Shown here piece after piece: positions 23,881-30,335 of a stretch of DNA of 30,335 nt. Every line of letters begins with the position of its first letter. The stretch's first letter is position 1. Made by a program: the position numbers and the translations under genes. Source of the stretch: Lentisphaeria bacterium UBA7640 (GTDB lineage Bacteria > Verrucomicrobiota > Lentisphaeria > Victivallales > Victivallaceae); contig DLIO01000050.1 of assembly GCA_002483765.1 (NCBI GenBank), positions 23,919 through 54,253 on the forward strand, written 5' to 3'. The notes beneath the pieces are model-generated. The model made no database searches and was not told the DNA's origin. It was given only the letters and a program-made list of their open reading frames with translations.

Positions 23881-24675
23881 TCATTCAATAACTGGCCAGT
23901 AACGGCCTGATTGGCTTTTTTGTAGCTTGATAGGCATGTCGAAAGTTTCTCCCAACATCACTTCAGTTAATAGCTCATTGCGATGTCCGCGTGCGATGAT
24001 TTTTCCTTGACGCAAAATAATACCGTGTTTGAATACCGGCAAAATATCTTCAATGCGTTGGGTGATGAAAATTATAGTTGGAGCATTTTTTGATTTAGCG
24101 AAATTGTCGATGGTTTCGAGTAAGTATTCTCGTCCTTTCATATCCAGATGAACACAGGGTTCATCCATAATCATCAATTCCGGTTTGGTCATCATCGCGC
24201 GGCAGATTAGCGTTTTTATCTGTTCTCCGGACGAAAGCAGACTAACACGGCGCTGGGCAGTATGTTCACATTTTAACATCCGCATCAATTCGATGGCTTG
24301 CGCAGTTTCTTCATCCGATACCTTGCGGAATAAACCAAGGGTGCCCTCAATTCCGCTTAAGACAATTTGTAATGCAGTCCATTCGCCGCTGGAAGTGTAT
24401 TGTTGCATAAACGGCGAAACCCATGCAATGCGACGGCGCAGTTCAATCAGGTTTGAATTTCCGTAGGTATTGCCGAGGACGCAGACTTTTGCCCCGAAAA
24501 TTGGCCATACAAAGCCCATAATAGTTTTAACTAAAGTGGTCTTGCCGGCGCCGTTCGCACCGAGGATAAAGTTATGCTCGCCGTATGGAACCCGCCAAGA
24601 AATATCGTTCAAAATATGATTGCGATCAAGTCGAACGCTGACCTTTTCTAGATCAATTGCAAATGGTGTTTCCAT
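23881..24675 (-). CDS. Stand-alone ABC ATPase (ModF/YlmA-like) with altered H-loop
   Basis: A 264-residue single ABC ATPase domain. Walker A is GANGAGKT (39-46), the signature LSSGEQ (147-152) and Walker B LMIMDE (167-172). The switch position that is normally His (THH-x-E in the ModF/YlmA group) reads ITQRIEDI, with Gln206. No permease or binding protein is encoded nearby and there are no membrane segments, so it may not be part of a transporter. It starts 5 bp behind the uxaA stop codon, so it is very probably co-transcribed with uxaBA. The Gln change could lower ATP hydrolysis or suit a regulatory role; this is inference. Confidence 0.85.
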   Translation of the reverse strand: METPFAIDLEKVSVRLDRNHILNDISWRVPYGEHNFILGANGAGKTTLVKTIMGFVWPIFGAKVCVLGNTYGNSNLIELRRRIAWVSPFMQQYTSSGEWTALQIVLSGIEGTLGLFRKVSDEETAQAIELMRMLKCEHTAQRRVSLLSSGEQIKTLICRAMMTKPELMIMDEPCVHLDMKGREYLLETIDNFAKSKNAPTIIFITQRIEDILPVFKHGIILRQGKIIARGHRNELLTEVMLGETFDMPIKLQKSQSGRYWPVIE

Positions 24676-24680
24676 GCTTT

Positions 24681-26153
24681 TTACAAAGTCACTCCATCTT
24701 TGAAGATAGCGATTTCTCGATAACCGTTTTTTTCGCTACAGGTTGCTTCCCCGTTAGCGGTGGCGATCACTCTTTTCATGAGACGTTGCGTTGCCTCTGG
24801 CATAGTTTCTCCAGTCAGCAATGTGCCAGCGTTGAAATCGATCCAGTTTTTCTTAAATTCAGCCAGTTCATTGTTAGTGGAAACTTTTATAGTTGGTGCT
24901 GGCCCGCCAAGTGGAGTGCCTCGTCCAGTCGTGAACAAGACCATGTGTGCTCCGGCAGCCGCTAGTGCTGTTACCGCTACAATATCGTTCCCAGGCCCTG
25001 ATAGCAGGTTTAAACCCGGGCGCTTAAGCCGTTCAGTATGATCCAAAACATCTTCAACAATTCCAGCTCCACCTTTTTGGGTGCAACCTAGTGATTTTTC
25101 TTCCAATGTAGTTATACCGCCTTCTTTATTGCCTGGCGAAGGGTTTTCGTAAACCACTTGATTATGGCTAATAAAATATTCTTTAAAACCATTGACCATA
25201 TCAACGCATTTATCAAAGATTTTTTTACTGCGACAACGTTCCATTAAAATGGTTTCTGCGCCAAACATTTCTGGAACTTCGGTTAGCACTGAAGTCCCGC
25301 CGTATTCGATTAACATATCGGAAAATGAACCGAGCAACGGATTAGCGGTAATACCAGAAAATCCATCAGAACCTCCGCACTTCAATCCGACTTTTAGTTT
25401 TGAGAGCGGGCAGGGGGTCCGTTTCGCTTTGGCTGCATGTTTTTCAAGTTCATTCAGTATTATTTTTCCACTTGCAATTTCGTCTGAAACCTCTTGAGTA
25501 ACCATGAATTTAACGCGTTCTGGATCTATTTCACCAATAACTTTTTTAAAACTTTCTAATGTGTTATTTTCACAACCAAGCCCGAGGACTAGAACGCCAC
25601 CAGCATTCGGATGGCGCACTAAATTCGCCAAAATATGCTGAGTTGTTTCATGGTCTTCACCGAGCTGCGAACAGCCATAGGGGTGAGTGAAAACAAAGAC
25701 ACCGTCAACGCCTGGAGCGGTTATTTTATAATCTCGCGCTAACAACTCTGCGGTTTTATTAACGCAGCCAACGGTTGGGATAATCCATAATTCATTACGA
25801 ATTCCAACTTCGCCATCACTACGCTGATAACCGTTAAAACTACCTTCTGCCGGAACCGGAGTCGGCGGTAACTTGGGTGTGTAGTTATATTCTTCCAAAC
25901 CACCTAGAGCACTTTTGAGGTTGTGGCTGTGAACCCAAGCACCAGCTTCAATATCACCTTTGGCTACTCCGATCGGATAACCATATTTGACTACTGGAGA
26001 CTTATCGGTAATAGCCGTTAACGAATATTTGTGACCACGCAGAATATCTTCTTTCAGTCGTATACCATTGGCAACAAAATCTTTCGGCAAATCTTCTAAT
26101 GCAATCGCTACATTGTCTAGTGGATTGATTTTTAAAAACTTTATCTTGTCCAT
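24681..26153 (-). CDS. uxaA: Altronate dehydratase (altronate hydrolase)
   Basis: A 490-residue cytoplasmic enzyme, D-altronate to 2-keto-3-deoxygluconate, in the galacturonate branch of hexuronate catabolism. An N-terminal SAF-type domain (about 1-95, with GDIEAGAWVHSHNL) joins the large UxaA/GarD catalytic part: GIRNELWIIPTVGCVN, FTHPYGCSQLGEDHE, LGLGCENN, KCGGSDGFSGITANPLLG and TTGRGTPLGGPAPTIKV. Length matches E. coli UxaA (about 495). It follows uxaB after 3 bp. The residues expected to bind iron (Cys/His in the named motifs) are present. Substrate is inferred from similarity and the uxaB partner. Confidence 0.93.
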   Translation of the reverse strand: MDKIKFLKINPLDNVAIALEDLPKDFVANGIRLKEDILRGHKYSLTAITDKSPVVKYGYPIGVAKGDIEAGAWVHSHNLKSALGGLEEYNYTPKLPPTPVPAEGSFNGYQRSDGEVGIRNELWIIPTVGCVNKTAELLARDYKITAPGVDGVFVFTHPYGCSQLGEDHETTQHILANLVRHPNAGGVLVLGLGCENNTLESFKKVIGEIDPERVKFMVTQEVSDEIASGKIILNELEKHAAKAKRTPCPLSKLKVGLKCGGSDGFSGITANPLLGSFSDMLIEYGGTSVLTEVPEMFGAETILMERCRSKKIFDKCVDMVNGFKEYFISHNQVVYENPSPGNKEGGITTLEEKSLGCTQKGGAGIVEDVLDHTERLKRPGLNLLSGPGNDIVAVTALAAAGAHMVLFTTGRGTPLGGPAPTIKVSTNNELAEFKKNWIDFNAGTLLTGETMPEATQRLMKRVIATANGEATCSEKNGYREIAIFKDGVTL

Positions 26154-26156
26154 TAA

Positions 26157-27686
26157 TCAGTCACGCTCCAGTAAGTTTTTTACTGCATCGCGCATTCCGG
26201 AAAATAACAAAGACTGCAGCTGTGCGGAAACATTGTCGACAATACCCGGCAGAATAGTCAAATCTTGTCCCCAAAGGGTTTCATTAGCTAAAACGGTTCC
26301 AACTAATACGCGAAGATCATGATTATGACGGAAAGCATACCAACGTTTTTCAAAAAATTCCAGAACATCGATATCGTCTTTAATCGCATATGATTTACCA
26401 TTGCGGGTGCCGCGCAATTCCGGCTCAGCGCAACCAATGCCTTTATAAAAGGCAATCAGCGCAGCCAGTGAAAATGTCAGCAAAGGCGGCAATGAATCTT
26501 TCACTTTCAAATAATCAATAATTGAAGGCAATACACGAACTTTCCACTTTGAAACCGAGTTTAGGGATATAGATAATAATTCATGGCGAACATAAGGATT
26601 TTGGAAGCGTTCTAGGATACTGCTAGCAAATTCCTTATTGGATTCCAAATCTCCAGGAACTTGCGGTAAAATCTCACTCATAAGGGCCGTTTCGACAAAC
26701 TTATGAAATAACTCATCCTTCATCATTTCGTCAACAGTATTAATATTAGCAAGATAAGCCGCGAGCACGCTAGCGGTATGCGCGCCGTTCAACATGCGTA
26801 CTTTACGCGTTCGGTATGGCGTCATGTCATCAGTCCAGATAACATTAAGTCCAGTTTTATGTAGCGGGAGCTCTTCAGCCAAATGTTTTGGACCTTCAAT
26901 GACCCAGAGGTGAAATAATTCAGATGTATCCAATAAATGGTCATCGTATCCCAACTCAGCGCAAATTTCCTCAGCATTGTCGCCAGGATAACCTGGAACA
27001 ATACGATCAACCAGAGTGTTTAAGAAATAACATGAGTTTTGTATCCAATCAATAAAATCTTGACGAAGTTCCCATTGACGCGCTAGTTTTAATACGATTT
27101 TACGGAGTTGCTCACCATTGCGGTCAATCAGTTCACAACAGATCATCACCATACCTTTATCTGGCGCACCGTTAAAAAACTTAAAACGTTCATAAAGCAA
27201 AGCGCAAACTTTTGCAGGAAAAGATGTTGGAGTTTCAGTGCGCGGACGCGGTTCGTCAACGTAAACGATTCCCGCTTCCGTGGTATTTGAAATCATAAAG
27301 CGCAAATCTGGATTACTGGCGCATTTCATTAGTCCATTCCAGTCTGCGTATGGCGAAATTCCGCGTGAAGTGCTGGTAATGATTTCGCGTTCCTCAACGA
27401 GTTTACCGTCTTTAATGCCACGCATAATTAGCGTATAAAGGCCATCTTGATCATTAAGCATGTTGACGATACCAACCTTGAGCGGTTGCACCATAACAAT
27501 ACGACCATTAAATATATTATTGCGGTTGAGATCGTTAATCATCCAGGCTGTGAATGCACGAAGAAAATTTCCTTCTCCAAATTGAATGATACGCTCTGGT
27601 AATTGGTCATTTATAACGCCTATTTTAACCCGTTCTGCAATTTCCGGACGTTGTTCGAGTAGTTTTTTACTAAGTGTGTTTTCCAT
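26157..27686 (-). CDS. uxaB: Tagaturonate reductase (altronate oxidoreductase)
   Basis: A 509-residue NADH-dependent polyol dehydrogenase-type enzyme that reduces D-tagaturonate to D-altronate. The Rossmann part opens with IIQFGEGNFLRAFTAWMIND (about 33-52), and the family signature KVRMLNGAHTAS is in the middle (about 297-308). The size agrees with E. coli UxaB (about 483) with a modest extension. It is the first gene of uxaB-uxaA-ABC ATPase. The ribosome binding site is weak (AAGGAAT some distance upstream). A mannonate or mannitol dehydrogenase is the main alternative, but pairing with uxaA favours tagaturonate reductase. No uxaC isomerase or KDG kinase lies in the window. Confidence 0.92.
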   Translation of the reverse strand: MENTLSKKLLEQRPEIAERVKIGVINDQLPERIIQFGEGNFLRAFTAWMINDLNRNNIFNGRIVMVQPLKVGIVNMLNDQDGLYTLIMRGIKDGKLVEEREIITSTSRGISPYADWNGLMKCASNPDLRFMISNTTEAGIVYVDEPRPRTETPTSFPAKVCALLYERFKFFNGAPDKGMVMICCELIDRNGEQLRKIVLKLARQWELRQDFIDWIQNSCYFLNTLVDRIVPGYPGDNAEEICAELGYDDHLLDTSELFHLWVIEGPKHLAEELPLHKTGLNVIWTDDMTPYRTRKVRMLNGAHTASVLAAYLANINTVDEMMKDELFHKFVETALMSEILPQVPGDLESNKEFASSILERFQNPYVRHELLSISLNSVSKWKVRVLPSIIDYLKVKDSLPPLLTFSLAALIAFYKGIGCAEPELRGTRNGKSYAIKDDIDVLEFFEKRWYAFRHNHDLRVLVGTVLANETLWGQDLTILPGIVDNVSAQLQSLLFSGMRDAVKNLLERD

Positions 27687-27735
27687 AAGAGATAAATATT
27701 CCTTAAATTGTTTTTTAGAGTAGAGAGTAAACTGA

Positions 27736-27764
27736 AATATACATTAAAATGCTCCAAAGTCCAA
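27736..27764 (-). promoter_or_regulatory. Possible promoter for uxaB-uxaA
   Basis: On the minus strand TTGGAC (27759-27764) and TATATT (27736-27741) are spaced by 17 bases, about 50 nt upstream of the uxaB start codon. The -10 box matches consensus in five of six positions; the -35 box is only half matched. Confidence 0.4.
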
Positions 27765-27799
27765 TTATAATAGATCAAAAGGGCAGGGTGAATGATAGT

Positions 27800-28723
27800 T
27801 TAAAAGTTGAGAATAAAATTTAATTTTTTCTGTTCTTCTCGCAAAATATTATCCGATTCTAGTTGGATTTTGCGTAAATATAGTTGGCGTTCGATGAATA
27901 TTTTAACATCTTCAAAAGGGATAAATGACAAAGGTGAGTATTTATCCATATGAATAATATCCCACCCGGCACCATTTTTCACCGGATGGCTGTATTGCCC
28001 TGTAGATAATTTAAATATTACGGCATCAAGCTCTGGCGCTAACTCGCCGCGTTGGAAGGTGCCGTAGTGATTGCCATGTTTGCGTAACAGTGAGGCAAAG
28101 GTTTCTCCAAGTTGAAGCTTTGTATATAATATTTTTGCCTTTTCTTCACTATCTGCGTTAAGCCGTGACAATATGGCTGTTTCTGGAACTAAAAATAGTT
28201 GTTGATTCATACGATAAAAGTTTTCGGCTTCTTGATGATCTTGAGCGATTTGAACACGACGGCTATTTTCGACCCATTGCAAAAAAGTAAAACCTAACAA
28301 TTTGAAAGAGTCGGCGGCACACTCGTGAATGTATTTTTCAAAAGTGGTTCCATCGCCAGCAAGTTTTTTTTCAATCGCTTGACGGCGAGTCAATGGCAAT
28401 GCTGCGTGTCCAGTTCTAAGAGTTGAGATCATGGTTTTGGCATCTGGTTTAACATTGTGTTTTTCAATAATACGCTTCATGATTACGCGATTTATTTCAT
28501 TGGTAATAACTTGACGGGCAGCTGTTTTTAGTTCGCCCTCAGACATACGGGAGATTTTTTCAATGTCGAATCTGCGCTGGAGTAGCTTGAGCGTATCGGC
28601 TCGTGATAGTGAATTGCTTTGACCATAGAAAGCAGTTTTTTGGGGTAAGAAGTTAATATCGGGTTCAGTTGCGCAAACAGATAAAACCAGATTACTCAAT
28701 AACAGAAGAAATAGATTTTTCAT
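27800..28723 (-). CDS. Secreted parvulin-type peptidyl-prolyl isomerase (SurA/PpiC-like)
   Basis: A 307-residue exported protein. The signal peptide is MKNLFLLLLSNLVLSVCA|TE. A helical chaperone-like region with a SurA-type N-terminal part (LSRADTLKLLQRR, INRVIMKRIIEKHNV) is followed by a parvulin rotamase-like domain at about 175-280 (AENFYRMNQQLFLVPETAILSRL, GETFASLLRKHG, YGTFQRGELAPELDAVIFKLSTGQYSHPVKNGAGWDIIHM). It probably folds outer-membrane or secreted proteins in the periplasm. The ATG at 28723 is chosen because it gives a compact signal peptide; a GTG at 28738 adds five residues and neither has a clear ribosome binding site. It overlaps the lipoprotein gene by 32 bp, suggesting coupled translation. 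Confidence 0.8.
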   Translation of the reverse strand: MKNLFLLLLSNLVLSVCATEPDINFLPQKTAFYGQSNSLSRADTLKLLQRRFDIEKISRMSEGELKTAARQVITNEINRVIMKRIIEKHNVKPDAKTMISTLRTGHAALPLTRRQAIEKKLAGDGTTFEKYIHECAADSFKLLGFTFLQWVENSRRVQIAQDHQEAENFYRMNQQLFLVPETAILSRLNADSEEKAKILYTKLQLGETFASLLRKHGNHYGTFQRGELAPELDAVIFKLSTGQYSHPVKNGAGWDIIHMDKYSPLSFIPFEDVKIFIERQLYLRKIQLESDNILREEQKKLNFILNF

Positions 28724-29354
28724 ATTCAATTTGAGCACCGATTATTTTCGCCAATTCGGTATCATTTTTGATTTGACGTTCATGTTCTTGTTCCAGGCTC
28801 TGCAAGGCTCGTTGCTGTTCACGCGTATTCATTGCAACAAACTCTTGCATTTTCTTATCTATAAAGGGCTTTAGTTGATCTACTGATGTGGGATATTCCG
28901 TCATCAAAGTGTTAAGCCTTTCAGTTGCCATTTTTAATTCTGCCGCGCTCTGCGGGTTACTAGCTTTTGTAATATTACTTTGGAATTCACCCAACAATTG
29001 CAATTGCTGCTCACATTTGAGTAAATGTTGATTCAATGGGTATTTAGATAAACCCTTTTTAATAATTTTAATGGCCTCAGCTGGTTCAGCATTGCTTAGT
29101 TTTTCCTGCGCTTCTGCAATATAAATATTGCCAATTTCGCTGTCTTCCAAAGCAGCTAAAAATGCGTTATCACGAATAACCGCTTTTAATTTTCCAATCA
29201 GGACAATGGCGTTACGATGATCTTTTTTCTGAAGGGCATTAAATAAATCTCCTGCCAAACGCAGATGAGCAAGTTGTGGTTCAGAATGCCCTTGTTTTGA
29301 GCATCCAATAACAGTCATCATGAGAATTGTGACCAATAAAATAATAAAGCGCAT
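28692..29354 (-). CDS. Putative lipoprotein with helical repeat-like region
   Basis: A 220-residue protein. The N-terminus MRFIILLVTILMMTVIGCSK has a lipobox (VIGC, Cys18), so it should be lipid-anchored to a membrane. The rest is predicted largely helical, with TPR-like repeats (AEPAEAIKIIKKGLSKYPLNQHLL) and a charged, coiled-coil-prone C-terminus (REQQRALQSLEQEHERQI). AGGA 8 nt upstream supports the start. It overlaps the PPIase gene by 32 bp and lies 51 bp behind mazG, so the three probably share a transcript. I do not recognise a specific family. A role in an envelope-assembly complex with the PPIase is inferred from linkage only. Confidence 0.75.
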   Translation of the reverse strand: MRFIILLVTILMMTVIGCSKQGHSEPQLAHLRLAGDLFNALQKKDHRNAIVLIGKLKAVIRDNAFLAALEDSEIGNIYIAEAQEKLSNAEPAEAIKIIKKGLSKYPLNQHLLKCEQQLQLLGEFQSNITKASNPQSAAELKMATERLNTLMTEYPTSVDQLKPFIDKKMQEFVAMNTREQQRALQSLEQEHERQIKNDTELAKIIGAQIEYEKSISSVIE

Positions 29355-29405
29355 AAATAGTTTCCTTTAAATTTATAAAATAACCTGTATCAGACGATTT
29401 GAAAG

Positions 29406-30200
29406 TTATTTTTTATCAAATTCCTTAGCTTGTTGCCATAATTCTTCCATTTCCTCGATATTGGAATCATCGGAACATTTGTTCTGTTCCTGTAGTTTTT
29501 GTTCAATATAGCGGAAACGCTTCATGAATTTACGATTGGTTTGGCGCAACAGGTCTTCGCTTGTTCCACGTTTACGGAATCTTGATAAATTGCTGACGGC
29601 GAAAAAAAGATCACCGATCTCTTCATCGATTTCAACATCTTTCCCATCAGCTAACGCTTCTTTGAGTTCTTCCAACTCTTCCTCGATTTTTTCGATGATC
29701 TGTTCAGGTTCCTCCCAATCAAAACCACAATGAGCAGCACGTTTTTGAATTTTTTCAGACTGTAAAAGCGCGGATAAATTTTTCGGGATACCGTCCATTG
29801 CGGATTTGCGGTCAGGATGATTTTCACTTTTTTTGACTTTAGCCCATATTTTAAGCACCGCGTCAGAATCTGACGCTTCTGCTTCGCCAAAGACGTGTGG
29901 ATGGCGTCTGATCATTTTTGCAATAATCTCGGCAGTGACATCGGGTAAAGTAAAATCATTACGCTCCTCGGCAATAACAACGTAGAAAACTAGATTCATC
30001 AGGATATCGCCAATCTCTTCGCGCATTTCATCGATGTCGCCGTTATCAACAGCATCAAGCAATTCCGAGACTTCTTCGGTAAGGGTTTGCCGAAGCGACC
30101 CGTAGGTTTGTTCGCGATCCCATGGGCAACCATCCGGAGAACGCAATTTGCGCAGTACGTCCAGAAGGCCTTCTACTGTTGTTGGGTAATTATTCGTCAT
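29406..30200 (-). CDS. mazG: MazG nucleoside triphosphate pyrophosphohydrolase
   Basis: A 264-residue cytoplasmic enzyme that hydrolyses NTPs to NMP and pyrophosphate, for housekeeping removal of abnormal nucleotides. Two MazG domains are present: the N-terminal one with LRSPDGCPWDREQT and the metal-binding EE-x2-E (residues 42-46) plus E62-x2-D65, and the C-terminal one with EEELEELKEAL and EEIGDLFFAVSNLSRF. The size matches E. coli MazG (263). The ATG at 30200 is preferred over one at 30212 because TGGAG precedes it by 4 nt. It is the first gene of the mazG-lipoprotein-PPIase set and starts 25 bp below palindrome copy 4. Confidence 0.95.
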   Translation of the reverse strand: MTNNYPTTVEGLLDVLRKLRSPDGCPWDREQTYGSLRQTLTEEVSELLDAVDNGDIDEMREEIGDILMNLVFYVVIAEERNDFTLPDVTAEIIAKMIRRHPHVFGEAEASDSDAVLKIWAKVKKSENHPDRKSAMDGIPKNLSALLQSEKIQKRAAHCGFDWEEPEQIIEKIEEELEELKEALADGKDVEIDEEIGDLFFAVSNLSRFRKRGTSEDLLRQTNRKFMKRFRYIEQKLQEQNKCSDDSNIEEMEELWQQAKEFDKK

Positions 30201-30224
30201 GATTCTCCACATTATTCTCAGTTG

Positions 30225-30257
30225 GAATTCACGCGCGCATTATGCGCGCGCGAATTC
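30225..30257. repeat. GC palindrome, copy 4
   Basis: Arms of 16 nt surround a central T at 30241, with one mismatch (30231/30251): outer GAATTC / GAATTC and inner CGCGCGCAT / ATGCGCGCG. It lies 25 bp upstream of the mazG start codon on the minus strand, so it is either in the mazG leader or at the end of a unit outside the window. Confidence 0.9.
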
Positions 30258-30335
30258 TATGCATTATTTGGCTCTTCTGCATTTTGTGTAATAATCCTAT
30301 AGTTCTTTTTGAATTTTGATCTTTGATAGATCAAA

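Noticed and set aside
18203..30257. CRISPR array formed by the repeated palindromes
   Set aside because: Copies are 3 to 18 kb apart with genes between and no regular spacers.
30087..30302. A plus-strand open frame running through palindrome copy 4
   Set aside because: Antisense to mazG for most of its length, and no ribosome binding site; the GC palindrome simply lacks stops in this frame.

Overview
This is an AT-rich bacterial segment, most likely from the PVC superphylum and probably Lentisphaerota (Victivallis/Lentisphaera-like). The main clue is a pseudopilin of the FTLIELL...AAMLLP...NQAREKA type with a degenerate H-X9-DG C-terminus, wedged between large secreted carbohydrate-active proteins (DUF6259-like, and CBM9 plus DUF6067/GH123-like). 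This gene style is typical of that phylum. Hybrid GntR/LacI-type regulators, Cys-rich Gfo/Idh/MocA oxidoreductases and a bacterial family-B DNA polymerase fit the same group. The phylum assignment is inference from protein style; no rRNA or tRNA gene was recognised.

Left part (1-5955, minus strand): a regulator with a GntR DNA-binding domain and a LacI-type sensor domain, then a cytoplasmic clan GH-D (GH36-like) alpha-galactosidase-type enzyme, then a family-B DNA polymerase 16 bp behind it. A perfect-consensus promoter and shared GATAGTAA-type sites separate the regulator from a divergent plus-strand series.

Plus-strand series (6113-18139): a Gfo/Idh/MocA oxidoreductase with a four-Cys cluster, an overlapping NagA-like deacetylase, a secreted DUF6259-like glycosidase, a pseudopilin, a 1118-residue secreted CBM9/DUF6067 protein, a secreted SGNH esterase, an amidohydrolase-2 protein and a GNAT acetyltransferase. 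Read together these look like a locus for taking apart an acetylated, amino-sugar-containing glycan. Three proteins carry export signals, three (GH36, NagA-like, Gfo/Idh) are cytoplasmic, and no importer is visible in the window.

Middle (18303-21793, minus): asrABC, an anaerobic sulfite reductase operon, preceded by thioredoxin. Next, on the plus strand (22038-23725), a stand-alone receiver domain and a Ste24-type M48 membrane protease.

Right part (23881-30200, minus): uxaB-uxaA (hexuronate catabolism via tagaturonate and altronate) with a lone ABC ATPase 5 bp behind uxaA, then mazG, a lipoprotein and a secreted parvulin-type PPIase in one series.

The most unusual non-coding feature is a family of long GC-only palindromes (arms GCGCGCGCAT / ATGCGCGCGC around one A or T). 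Four copies, one cut by the window edge, all lie between genes. Their inner core is constant while the outer arms change in a compensated way. No gene-free stretch exceeds about 300 bases; the longest are 21187-21478 (one palindrome and the asrA leader), 1-233 (part palindrome and a possible gene remnant) and 16499-16730 (a possible promoter only).
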